Program-made: the position numbers and the translations under genes
Shown: one piece after another, positions 26,650 to 35,643 of the stretch
Position numbering within the stretch: position 1 is the first letter of the stretch
How the letters are laid out: each line of letters starts with the position of its first letter
DNA from: Microbacterium sufflavum
GTDB taxonomy: Bacteria > Actinomycetota > Actinomycetes > Actinomycetales > Microbacteriaceae
Direction of reading: 5' to 3'
DNA length: 64,000 nucleotides
NCBI RefSeq assembly: GCF_023091155.1
Contig: NZ_JAHWXK010000001.1
Span: 1,426,001 to 1,490,000 of the forward strand
The notes under the pieces: model-generated
Database searches by the model: none
Told to the model about the DNA's origin: nothing
Seen by the model: the letters and a program-made list of their open reading frames with translations, nothing else

Positions 26650-28311
26650 ATGAAGCTCAGAACGTCTCTGATCGCCGCCACCGCGATCACCGCACTCGGG
26701 GTCTCGGCCCTCGCCGGATGCTCGTCCGGAGGGTCGGACGACACCGCAGCCGGCGGCGCCGCCCTCACCATCGCCAAGCCGGACGGCGCCATCACCACCG
26801 AGTCGAACAACCCGTTCGTCGGCGACTCCGCCGCGTCGAAGTACGGCTACGCCAAGGTCGTGTTCGAGACCCTGGCCCTGGTGAACCAGACGGGAGACCG
26901 CGGTACCACGCCGTGGCTCGCCGAGAGCCTCGAGTGGAACGACGACTACACGCAGCTCACGGTCGTCCCCCGCGAGGGCGTCACCTGGAGCGACGGCGAG
27001 CCGTTCACCGCCGACGACATCGTCTTCTCCTTCGAGACCGCCTCGATCCCCGCGCTCGACACCGCCGGCCTCAAGTACGAGGGAGCCGAGGTCGACGGCG
27101 ACACGGTCGTGCTGAGCTTCGGCGACTCCAAGTACGTCAACCAGGCGCGCGTGCTGCACGTGCCCATCGTCCCCAAGCACATCTGGGAGAAGTTCGACGA
27201 CCCGGCCACCGACCCCGTCAAGGGCGACGACCTCGTCGGCACCGGCCCCTACGCGATGGCGAACTGGTCGACCGAGTCGGTCACGCTCGACGCCCGCGAC
27301 GACTACTGGGCCGGCGACCTCGCCGTGCCCGAGCTGCACTACGTCTCCTACGGCGACAACACCGCCCTCACCACGGCTCTCGCCAATGGCGACGCCGACT
27401 GGGCCCAGGCGTTCATCCCGCAGATCGAGGAGCAGTTCCTCTCGGCCGACCCCGAGCACAACCAGTTCCTCGCCTCCCCGACCACCGGCTCCGCCACGCT
27501 GTTCATGAACCTGCAGCAGAAGCCGTTCGACGACCCGGCCTTCCGGCAGGCGCTCGCCTGGGTGATCGACCGCGACGCCTACGTCGACATCGCCCGCGAA
27601 GGCGCCAGTGAGCCCGTCTGGTCGGTCACCGGCCTGTCGTCGATCCTCGAGGACGAGATCCAGCCCGAGTTCCAGGGCGTGGACTACAAGGTCGACGCCG
27701 ACAAGGCGCGCGACCTGCTCGAGACCGCCGGGTACACCTGGAAGGACGACGCCCTGATCGACCCGGACGGCACGCCCGTGTCGTTCACGCTCTCCGTCCC
27801 GTCCGGCTGGAGCGACTGGAACACCGCGCAGGAGCTCATCGCCGAAGACGTGAAGGACGGCATCGGCGCCGAGGTCAAGATCGACATGCCCGACTGGGGC
27901 GGCTGGGCCGACCCCCGCGACAACGGCACCTTCTCCGCGATCATCCACTGGCTGGAGGACAGCGGCACCGCCTACGGCCTGTACACCTCGACCATGGACC
28001 CGCGGTGGATCTCCCCCGAGGGCAAGGCCGGCTTCAACTTCGGCCGCTTCGACGACCCCGCCGCGACGACGGCGCTGAACACGTACGCGAACGCTTCGTC
28101 CGACGAGGAGCGCACCGCCGCGATCGACACGCTGCAGACGATCTTCTCGGAGCAGGTGCCGGCCATCCCGCTGGGCGCCCACCCGCTGCTGGGCGAGTTC
28201 AACACGCGCAACTACGTCGGCTGGCCGTCGGAGACCGACACGTACGCGTCGGCCGACCCCACGCAGCCGAACATCGTGCAGATCCTCACGAAGCTGAAGC
28301 CCGCCGAGTAG
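26650..28311 (+). CDS. ABC importer substrate-binding lipoprotein, family 5 (Opp/Dpp type)
   Basis: 553 residues. Signal peptide with lipobox LAGC (Cys24), then a family-5 extracellular solute-binding domain (VFETLALVNQTGDRGTTPWLAESLEWNDD, GTGPYAM, FRQALAWVIDRDAYV). This family binds peptides but also cello- and other oligosaccharides. The GH3 enzyme at the end of the operon points to a beta-glucoside substrate. An AAGGAGAAGC ribosome-binding site precedes the ATG. A strong hairpin follows the stop codon, before the ATPase genes. Confidence 0.9.
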   Translation: MKLRTSLIAATAITALGVSALAGCSSGGSDDTAAGGAALTIAKPDGAITTESNNPFVGDSAASKYGYAKVVFETLALVNQTGDRGTTPWLAESLEWNDDYTQLTVVPREGVTWSDGEPFTADDIVFSFETASIPALDTAGLKYEGAEVDGDTVVLSFGDSKYVNQARVLHVPIVPKHIWEKFDDPATDPVKGDDLVGTGPYAMANWSTESVTLDARDDYWAGDLAVPELHYVSYGDNTALTTALANGDADWAQAFIPQIEEQFLSADPEHNQFLASPTTGSATLFMNLQQKPFDDPAFRQALAWVIDRDAYVDIAREGASEPVWSVTGLSSILEDEIQPEFQGVDYKVDADKARDLLETAGYTWKDDALIDPDGTPVSFTLSVPSGWSDWNTAQELIAEDVKDGIGAEVKIDMPDWGGWADPRDNGTFSAIIHWLEDSGTAYGLYTSTMDPRWISPEGKAGFNFGRFDDPAATTALNTYANASSDEERTAAIDTLQTIFSEQVPAIPLGAHPLLGEFNTRNYVGWPSETDTYASADPTQPNIVQILTKLKPAE

Positions 28312-28313
28312 AC

Positions 28314-28397
28314 CCGTCGTCTCGCTCCGACCGCTCAGGGACCGGTTCGCCCTCGGCGACCGGTTCCTGAGCGAGAAGCGGAGCGACGAGACGACGG
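28314..28397 (+). repeat. Palindromic hairpin repeat within the first sugar ABC operon
   Basis: Outer arms 28314-28329 and 28379-28397 pair except for a three-nt insertion. The inner arms (GCTCAGG...CCTGAGC, 28333-28372) form a long stem with CTC at the tip. It sits between the binding-protein stop and the ATPase start. A sequence relative (shared CCGGTTCCTGAGCGAG) lies at the same operon position at 48145-48228. It could protect the binding-protein mRNA end or dampen downstream expression. Confidence 0.65.
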
Positions 28398-28420
28398 ACG
28401 CCTCCCACGAAGGACACCCC

Positions 28421-29241
<821 letters not shown>

Positions 29242-29245
<4 letters not shown>

Positions 29246-30045
29246 CCACGCTCGAGTTCCGACACGTCACCAAGAGCTACACCGTGCGCGGCGCCGGCCA
29301 GATCAAGGCCCTCGACGACGTGAGCTTCACCCTCGAGTCCGGCCGCACGATCGGACTCGTCGGGCAGTCCGGCAGCGGCAAGTCCACGATCGCGAAGATC
29401 CTCACCCAGCTCGAGACCCCCACCAGCGGGGAGGTGCTGCTCGACGGCACCCCGATCCCACGGCGCGGCAGAGGTCTGCGGAGCTACCGCCAGCAGCTGC
29501 GCATGGTGTTCCAGGATCCGTTCGCCTCGCTCAACCCCTCCCACTCCATCCGCTACCACCTGGAGCGGCCCATCCGCCTCGACGACGTCGTGCCGAAGAA
29601 GGACACCGATGCCGAGGTGCGGCGCCTGCTCGCGCGCGTGCGGCTCGACGCCGACGCCGTGATCGACCGCCGCCCGCACGAACTGTCGGGCGGCCAGCGG
29701 CAGCGTGTGGCCATCGCCCGCGCCCTCGCCTCCCGCCCGTCGCTGCTCGTGGCGGACGAGCCCGTGTCGATGCTCGACGTGTCGATCCGTCTCGGCGTGC
29801 TGAGCCTGCTCGCCGAGCTGCAGCGTGACGAGGGACTCGGCGTGCTCTACATCACGCACGACCTGGCCACCGCCCGCCACTTCAGCGACGAGATCATGGT
29901 GCTCAACCAGGGCCGCGTGGTCGAGTACGGCACCGCCGACGACGTCATCTTGAACCCGCAGAACCCCTACACCCGCGAGCTGCGCGCCGCCTCTCCCGAC
30001 CCGGAGAAGCACTTCGCCGCCACCACGAACGGAGGTGTGCGGTGA
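29242..30045 (+). CDS. ABC importer ATPase, DppF/OppF type
   Basis: 267 residues: Walker A GQSGSGKST, Q-loop VFQDPFASLNPSHS, signature LSGGQRQRV, Walker B LLVADEPVSML, H-loop YITHDL, and C-terminal PQNPYTRELRAASPDP. It is the second nucleotide-binding subunit of the heterodimer. Genes before and after overlap it by 4 nt. Confidence 0.93.
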
Positions 30046-31130
30046 GTACCGCCTTCCCCCAGCTGGACGACAACGACCTCGTCGCGCGCGACGCCCTCGA
30101 GGTCGGCACCACCGCGACGGCGGTCGACCCTGGCCGGCGTCGCGTGCCGTGGCGCTTCTTCGCCGGGCGCGCGGGCTTCTACCTCTTCACCCTGTGGGCG
30201 GCGATCACGATCAACTTCTTCCTGCCCCGGCTCATGAAGGGCGACGCGGTGAGCTCGTACCTCGCGCGCAACCCCAACGTGAGCCCGGAGGCCGCCGACG
30301 CCCTGCGCATCCTGCTCGGCATCGACTCCGACAAATCGGTGTGGCAGCAGTACGTCGAGTACTGGGGCATGCTGCTGCGCGGCGACCTGGGCATCTCCAC
30401 GCTGCACGGTCTGCGTCCGGTCGCCGAGGTGCTCGCCTCCGCCCTCCCGTGGACGCTCGGGCTGGTCGGCATCGCGACGATCATCTCGTTCGCGATCGGC
30501 ACGGTCGCCGGGGCCATCGTGGGATGGAAGCGGGGCAGCAAGCTCGACGCGATCATCCCGGTGACCACCTTCTTCAACACGATCCCGTACTTCTGGCTCG
30601 GGCTCATCGCGATCGCCGTCTTCTCGTCGACGCTCAAGTGGTTCCCGTCGTCGCACGCCTACGACAAGGGGCAGTCGCCGGAGTGGAGCCTGGACTTCAT
30701 CGGGCAGGTGATCATGCACGGCACCCTGCCCGCGCTCACCATCGTGGTGGCTTCGCTGGGTGGCTGGGTGCTCGGCATGCGCAACATGATGCTGACCGTG
30801 CTCGACGACGACTACATCACGGTCGCGCAGGCGAAGGGCATGCCGAACCGGCGCGTGCTGTGGGCCTACGCCGCCCGCAACGCCGTGCTCCCGCAGATCC
30901 AGAGCTTCGCGCTGTCGATCGGCTTCATCGTGGGCGGCACCATCGTCATGGAGATGGTGTTCAGCTATCCCGGTGTCGGCAAGCTGCTGCTCGACGCCAC
31001 CAACGCCAAGGACTTCGCGCTCATGCAGGGCGTGTTCCTGGTGATCACGCTGTCGGTGCTCGTGGCCAACATCCTCGCCGACGTGGTCTACGCCTACCTC
31101 GACCCGCGCACCCGCCAGACGGAGGCCTGA
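30042..31130 (+). CDS. ABC importer permease, DppB/OppB type
   Basis: 362 residues with about six helices and the inner-membrane-component motif around YITVAQAKGMPNRRVLWAYAARNAV (EAA loop). The long periplasmic loop after helix 1 (KGDAVSSYLARNPNVSPEA) is typical of DppB. GTG start overlaps the previous stop (GTGA); GGAGGTGTGC gives the ribosome-binding site. Confidence 0.92.
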   Translation: MSTAFPQLDDNDLVARDALEVGTTATAVDPGRRRVPWRFFAGRAGFYLFTLWAAITINFFLPRLMKGDAVSSYLARNPNVSPEAADALRILLGIDSDKSVWQQYVEYWGMLLRGDLGISTLHGLRPVAEVLASALPWTLGLVGIATIISFAIGTVAGAIVGWKRGSKLDAIIPVTTFFNTIPYFWLGLIAIAVFSSTLKWFPSSHAYDKGQSPEWSLDFIGQVIMHGTLPALTIVVASLGGWVLGMRNMMLTVLDDDYITVAQAKGMPNRRVLWAYAARNAVLPQIQSFALSIGFIVGGTIVMEMVFSYPGVGKLLLDATNAKDFALMQGVFLVITLSVLVANILADVVYAYLDPRTRQTEA

Positions 31131-31131
31131 C

Positions 31132-32217
31132 ATGACCGTTCCCACCACCGCCGCAGGCACCGCCCCCGACGGCTCGCCGGTCGCCTCGGGCATGCCGGAG
31201 ACCGCGACCCTGCGCACCGCGCCGTCGGGCGACCCGCACCGCGCGACGTTCCGGTCGCAGCTCGGCCAGGCGTTCGCGATGTTCCGCAACCCGAAGTCCC
31301 TGGCCGGGCTCATCATCCTCGGGATCTTCGTGCTCGTCGCGATCCTGGCACCGTGGATCGCCCCGTACGGACCCACCCAGAAGGACCGCACCGCGCTCCG
31401 CCAGCCGCCGTCGTGGGAGCACTGGCTCGGGACGACGCACATGGGGGAGGACGTGCTGAGCCAGATCATCTACGGCACGCGCGGGGTGATCGTCGTCGGC
31501 TTCCTCGCCGCGTTCATCGCCACCATCATCGCCATCACGGTCGGCGTGATCGCCGGGTACGTGCGCGGCTGGAAGAGCGAGTCGCTGTCGGCGCTGACGA
31601 ACGTCTTCCTCGTGATCCCCGGCATCCCGCTGATCATCATCATCGCGTCGCAGTTCGACAACCCGCCGCTGATCGTGATCGCCGCCGTGCTCGGGCTCAC
31701 CGGGTGGGCGTGGGGTGCGCGCGTGCTCCGGGCGCAGACCATGTCGCTGCGCAACCGCGACTTCATCCAGGCCGCCCGCGCCAACGGCGAGCCGCTGCGC
31801 CGCATCATCACGGTCGAGATGCTGCCGAACCTGATGGCGCTCATCGCGTCGAGCTTCGTCGGCACCGTGACCGCCGCGATCCTCGGCCTCACGACGCTCG
31901 CGTTCATCGGGGTGATCCCGGTGAGCAACCTCAACTGGGGCACGATCCTGTTCTGGGCGCAGCAGAACGGCGCCTTCCCCCGGTTGTGGTGGTGGTACGT
32001 GCCCGCGGGGCTCTGCATCGCCATCATCGGCGTGGCCCTGTCGCTGATCAACTTCGGGATCGACGAGTATGTGAACCCGCGGCTGCGTTCCGCCGGAGAG
32101 CGCGCACGGGCCATGAAGAAGAAGGGGCTCGACGTGAACGCGCCGGTCACGGCCGTGCGCTCCGTCCCCCTGCCGACGACCGACACCACCGATACGACGA
32201 CACAGAACACGAAGTGA
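31132..32217 (+). CDS. ABC importer permease, DppC/OppC type
   Basis: 361 residues. It begins with a ~45-residue polar extension, then six helices and the DppC EAA loop RNRDFIQAARANGEPLRRIITVEMLPN. The domain after helix 1 (APYGPTQKDRTALRQPPSWEHWLGTTHMGEDVLSQIIYGTR) carries the usual GTDxxGRDVxSR-like sequence in altered form. A Thr-rich C-terminal tail ends in the GH3 start codon (TGATG overlap). Confidence 0.92.
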   Translation: MTVPTTAAGTAPDGSPVASGMPETATLRTAPSGDPHRATFRSQLGQAFAMFRNPKSLAGLIILGIFVLVAILAPWIAPYGPTQKDRTALRQPPSWEHWLGTTHMGEDVLSQIIYGTRGVIVVGFLAAFIATIIAITVGVIAGYVRGWKSESLSALTNVFLVIPGIPLIIIIASQFDNPPLIVIAAVLGLTGWAWGARVLRAQTMSLRNRDFIQAARANGEPLRRIITVEMLPNLMALIASSFVGTVTAAILGLTTLAFIGVIPVSNLNWGTILFWAQQNGAFPRLWWWYVPAGLCIAIIGVALSLINFGIDEYVNPRLRSAGERARAMKKKGLDVNAPVTAVRSVPLPTTDTTDTTTQNTK

Positions 32218-34463
32218 TGACCTCTCTGCTCCCGACGACCACCCTCCCGTACCAGAACCCCTCCCTGCCGATCCCCGAGCGCGTCGCCGACCTCCTCTCC
32301 CGCATGAGCGTGGAGGAGAAGGTCGGGCAGATGCTGCAGCTCGACGCCCGTGACGACCTCGACGACCACGTGCTGCGGCGTCACGTCGGCTCGATCCTGC
32401 ACACGTCTCCCGAGCGCATCGTGCGGGCGAACGAGCTCACGGCGCAGACCCGCCTGCGCATCCCCCTGCTCGTGGGCGAGGACTGCATCCACGGCCACTC
32501 GTTCTGGCCGGGTGCGACGATCTACCCCACCCAGCTGGGCATGGCCGCGACGTGGGACGCCGGGCTGCTGGAGCGTGTCGCGCGGGCCACCGCGGAGGAG
32601 GTCGCGGTCACCGGCATCCACTGGACCTTCTCTCCCGTGCTGTGCATCGCGCGCGACCTGCGGTGGGGCCGGATCAACGAGACGTTCGGCGAGGACCCGT
32701 TCCTGATCGGCGAGCTCGCGAGCGCCATGGTGCGCGGCTACCAGGGCGACGGGCTCGACGACCCGACCGCGATCCTCGCGACCGCCAAGCACTTCGCGGG
32801 GTACTCCGAGACGCAGGGCGGACGGGACGCGAGCGAGGCCGACATCTCGCGCCGCAAGCTGCGCTCCTGGTTCCTGCCGCCGTTCGAGCGCGTGGCCCGC
32901 GAGGGCTGCCGCACGTTCATGCTCGGCTACCAGACCACCGACGGCGTGCCGATCACCCTGAACGACTGGCTGCTCAGCGACGTGCTGCGCGACGAGTGGG
33001 GCTACACCGGCACCCTCATCACCGACTGGGACAACGTCGGGCGCATGGTGTGGGAGCAGCGCATCCAGCCCGACCTGACCCAGGCGGCCGCGGCCGCGGT
33101 GCGCGCGGGCAACGACATGGTCATGACCACGCCCGGGTTCTTCGAGGGCGCGCTCGACGCGGTGGCGCAGGGGCTGCTGCCCGACGACGCGTTCGACGAC
33201 GCGGTCGCCCGCATCCTCACGCTCAAGTTCGAGCTCGGGCTGTTCGAGGATCCGCGACTGCCGCGCGCAGACCTGTCGTCCGTGGTGGGCAGCGCCGCGC
33301 ACGCCGAGCTGAACCTGGAGACGGCGCGACGCTCCCTCGTGCTGCTGGAGAACGACGGCGTGCTGCCGCTCGACCCCGCCGCCCCGCTGCGCATCGCCGT
33401 GACGGGACCCCTGGCCGACGACGCACAGACGCAGCTGGGCGACTGGGCGGGAGGTTCGGGTCAGGCGGGGTGGCTCGACGGGCAGCCGCGCGACATGATC
33501 ACGACCGTGCTCGACGGGCTGCGCGCGGTGGACGGCTGGCGCGTGACGCACACGCGCGGCGCCGACATCCTCACCCTCGAGGACGACCCGCGGGGCACGC
33601 ACTTCCCCGACAAGCAGCCGCGGCCGCCGGTGGTGCGGTCGTGCGCGCCCGACGCGGCGCTGATCGCGGAGGCCGTGGCCGACGCCGAGGCCGCCGACGT
33701 CGTGGTCGCGGTGGTCGGCGACCGGATCGAGCTCGTGGGTGAGGGCCGCTCGACGGCCACGCTCGAGCTCATCGGCGGCCAGAACGCGCTGCTGGACGCG
33801 CTGATCGACACCGGCACGCCGGTCGTGATCGTGCTGCTCGCGTCCAAGCCGCTCGTGCTCCCGGCGTCGGCGCAGCGCGCGGCGGCCGTGATCTGGGCGG
33901 CCAACCCCGGGATGCAGGGTGGTCGCGCGCTCGCCGAGGTCATGGCGGGCCTGGTCGAGCCGTCCGGCCGACTGCCGATCTCGTTCGCGCGCCACGTGGG
34001 ACAGCAGCCGACCTACTACAACCAGATCCGCGGACAGCACGGCGACCGGTACGCCGACCTCACGCAGTCGCCCGCCTGGGCGTTCGGCGAGGGGCGCTCG
34101 TACACCACGGTCGAGTACTCCGACCTGGAGCTGGAGGCGGAGGCTCTCACCCCGGACGACACGGTCGTGGGTCACGTGACCGTGACGAACACGGGAGCCC
34201 GGCCCGCGCGCGAGACCGTGCAGGTGTACGTGCGCGACGAGGTCACGAGCGTGAGCTGGACCGATCGGGAGCTCAAGGCGTATCGCCAGGTCGACGTGTC
34301 GCCGGGGGAGTCCGTGCGGGTGCGGGTGGAGGTGCCGGCGGCCGAGTGCACGATCGTCGACGCCGCGGGGCTGCGCCGGGTGGAGCCCGGCGCGTTCACG
34401 CTGCTGGTCGGCCCGAGCTCGCGCGAGGAGGTGCTGCGGGCGGCGGGGTTCCGCATCGGCTGA
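32217..34463 (+). CDS. GH3 beta-glucosidase
   Basis: 748 residues without a signal peptide, so cytoplasmic. The (beta/alpha)8 GH3 domain (about 20-330) has KHFAGYSETQGGRDASEADIS and nucleophile Asp270 in LITDWDNVG. The alpha/beta sandwich (about 350-570) and a fibronectin type III-like domain (about 620-748, ARETVQVYV) follow. It should cleave terminal beta-glucosides brought in by the upstream importer, whose last permease stop codon overlaps its ATG. Beta-xylosidase activity is a possible alternative. Confidence 0.9.
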   Translation: MTSLLPTTTLPYQNPSLPIPERVADLLSRMSVEEKVGQMLQLDARDDLDDHVLRRHVGSILHTSPERIVRANELTAQTRLRIPLLVGEDCIHGHSFWPGATIYPTQLGMAATWDAGLLERVARATAEEVAVTGIHWTFSPVLCIARDLRWGRINETFGEDPFLIGELASAMVRGYQGDGLDDPTAILATAKHFAGYSETQGGRDASEADISRRKLRSWFLPPFERVAREGCRTFMLGYQTTDGVPITLNDWLLSDVLRDEWGYTGTLITDWDNVGRMVWEQRIQPDLTQAAAAAVRAGNDMVMTTPGFFEGALDAVAQGLLPDDAFDDAVARILTLKFELGLFEDPRLPRADLSSVVGSAAHAELNLETARRSLVLLENDGVLPLDPAAPLRIAVTGPLADDAQTQLGDWAGGSGQAGWLDGQPRDMITTVLDGLRAVDGWRVTHTRGADILTLEDDPRGTHFPDKQPRPPVVRSCAPDAALIAEAVADAEAADVVVAVVGDRIELVGEGRSTATLELIGGQNALLDALIDTGTPVVIVLLASKPLVLPASAQRAAAVIWAANPGMQGGRALAEVMAGLVEPSGRLPISFARHVGQQPTYYNQIRGQHGDRYADLTQSPAWAFGEGRSYTTVEYSDLELEAEALTPDDTVVGHVTVTNTGARPARETVQVYVRDEVTSVSWTDRELKAYRQVDVSPGESVRVRVEVPAAECTIVDAAGLRRVEPGAFTLLVGPSSREEVLRAAGFRIG

Positions 34464-34502
34464 GGCGGTGGGGCGGAGGGTGGACGGACGAGTTCGCTCG
34501 AT

Positions 34503-34523
34503 TTGAGCTCAAGCGCGCTTGAG
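34503..34523. promoter_or_regulatory. Overlapping palindromes upstream of the flavin reductase gene
   Basis: CTCAAGCGCGCTTGAG (34508-34523) is a perfect 16-bp palindrome. It overlaps a second perfect palindrome TTGAGCTCAA (34503-34512), giving three TTGAG half-sites in 21 bp. It ends 36 bp before the flavin-reductase ATG, where a repressor or activator could bind. The regulator is not identified. Confidence 0.5.
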
Positions 34524-34559
34524 GTCTTACGGTGGAAGGGTGACCCGGAAGTTCCCCGC

Positions 34560-35090
34560 ATGACCATCGACCCCCGCCCCCACCCCGCCGCCCCCGTCCC
34601 GTCCGCCGTCGGCGAGGGACTCAAGGCCGCGTTCCGCGCGCACCCCGCCGGTGTCGCGATCATCACGGCCCAGGGCCCCGACGGTCCGGTGGGCCTCACC
34701 GCCTCCAGCGTGTCGTCCGTGGCGGTCGATCCCGCCGCGATCATGTTCTCCGTCACGCGGGCGACCGGGAGCGCCGGGGCGATCCTGTCCGCGCCGAGCT
34801 TCGTGGTGCACCTTATCGACGACGAGCACTCCGACCTCGCGCAGAGCTTCGCCGTGAGCGGTGCCGAGCGGTTCACGTCGCAGCAGGGCTGGACGACGCT
34901 GCCGACCGGCGAGCCGCACCTCCCGGAGGCGAGGGTCGCGCTGCGCTGCCGCCCGCTGCACACCGTGCCCGTCGGCTCCTCGACGGTCGTGATCGCGGAG
35001 GTCCTGGAGGTGCTGCCGGGGCGACCCGCCCGCCCGCTGGTGTACGTGGACCGCCGGTTCCACGCCCTGCCGCACGTCCCCGCCGTCTGA
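34560..35090 (+). CDS. Flavin reductase domain protein (FMN-binding split barrel)
   Basis: 176 residues matching the flavin-reductase-like domain: FRAHPAGVAIITAQGPDGPVGLTASSVSSVAVDPAAIMFSV, then FVVHLIDDEHSDLAQSFA and the C-terminal RPLVYVDRRFHALP. It would pass NAD(P)H electrons to FMN/FAD for a monooxygenase, or act alone; no monooxygenase gene is adjacent. ATG 34560 was preferred over the earlier in-frame start at 34503, which lies inside a palindrome. Confidence 0.85.
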   Translation: MTIDPRPHPAAPVPSAVGEGLKAAFRAHPAGVAIITAQGPDGPVGLTASSVSSVAVDPAAIMFSVTRATGSAGAILSAPSFVVHLIDDEHSDLAQSFAVSGAERFTSQQGWTTLPTGEPHLPEARVALRCRPLHTVPVGSSTVVIAEVLEVLPGRPARPLVYVDRRFHALPHVPAV

Positions 35091-35122
35091 CCCCGACCGC
35101 CCGGCGGCGGTCCGGCCTGCCG

Positions 35123-35389
35123 TCAGGCGAGCGAGAGGAACAGCTTCTCGAGCTCGGGCAGGGAGACGCCGTCCTCCTCTTCCGGGCCGTCGAGGCAGTC
35201 CCTCATCGCGGTGGCGATGATCTGGAAGCCCGCCTTGTCGAGCGCGGAGGTGACGGCGGAGAGCTGCGTGACGACCGCTCGGCAGTCGCTGCCGGCCTCG
35301 ACGGCCGCGATCACGGCGCCGAGCTGACCCTGTGCGCGCTTGAGGCGGTTGGCGATCTTGCGTTGCGTCTCGGCATCGGTGGTGGACAT
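35123..35389 (-). CDS. CsoR/RcnR-fold repressor lacking the Cu-ligand His; CstR-like persulfide sensor
   Basis: 88 residues, all helical, with the CsoR-family core (RLKRAQGQLGAVIAAVE). Cys36 and Cys65 are present, but the position of the copper-ligand His61 of CsoR is Ala61 (TAMRDC). Loss of this His with two Cys kept is the pattern of CstR, which reacts with persulfides rather than Cu(I). The divergent CoA-disulfide reductase-rhodanese supports this. AGGGAG precedes the ATG. Two operator palindromes lie between the divergent genes. Confidence 0.82.
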   Translation of the reverse strand: MSTTDAETQRKIANRLKRAQGQLGAVIAAVEAGSDCRAVVTQLSAVTSALDKAGFQIIATAMRDCLDGPEEEDGVSLPELEKLFLSLA

Positions 35390-35420
35390 GGCGGCTCCCT
35401 GATCGTCGGCTGAGAACTCC

Positions 35421-35463
35421 ATCATACCCCCGGGGGTATAGTGATGGATACCCACCGGGGTAT
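35421..35463. promoter_or_regulatory. Two CsoR/CstR-type operators over divergent promoters
   Basis: ATACCCCCGGGGGTAT (35424-35439) is a perfect palindrome; ATACCCACCGGGGTAT (35448-35463) is a near-perfect copy 24 bp on. The first overlaps TATAGT (35437-35442, plus) and TATGAT (35421-35426, minus), likely -10 elements of the two divergent transcripts. G/C-tract palindromes flanked by TA are the known operator form for CsoR-family tetramers. Confidence 0.7.
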
Positions 35464-35478
35464 CGAGAGGAGTCACCC

Positions 35479-35643
35479 ATGTGCCGAGCCGTCCGTTGCC
35501 GAACCTGCGGAAAGACCACCTGGGCGGGATGTGGTCAGCACGTCGACGCCGTCCGCCAGACCGTACCGAGGTCGGACTGGTGCGGCGGGCACGCCGACGA
35601 GCAGCCCACCGGCGGCTTCCTGTCGCGGTTGTTCGGCCGATGA
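35479..35643 (+). CDS. 54-residue Cys/His-rich microprotein in the persulfide cluster
   Basis: Begins MCRAVRCRTCGKTTWAGCGQH, followed by SDWCGGHADEQP and the basic end FLSRLFGR. Five Cys in the first ~20 residues, with CGQH and WCGGH, look like a small zinc ribbon. GAGAGGAG precedes the ATG, and the stop overlaps the next start (ATGA). It sits under the same operators as the CoA-disulfide reductase. It may bind zinc, or sense or carry sulfane sulfur on its thiols; no function is established here. Confidence 0.75.
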   Translation: MCRAVRCRTCGKTTWAGCGQHVDAVRQTVPRSDWCGGHADEQPTGGFLSRLFGR

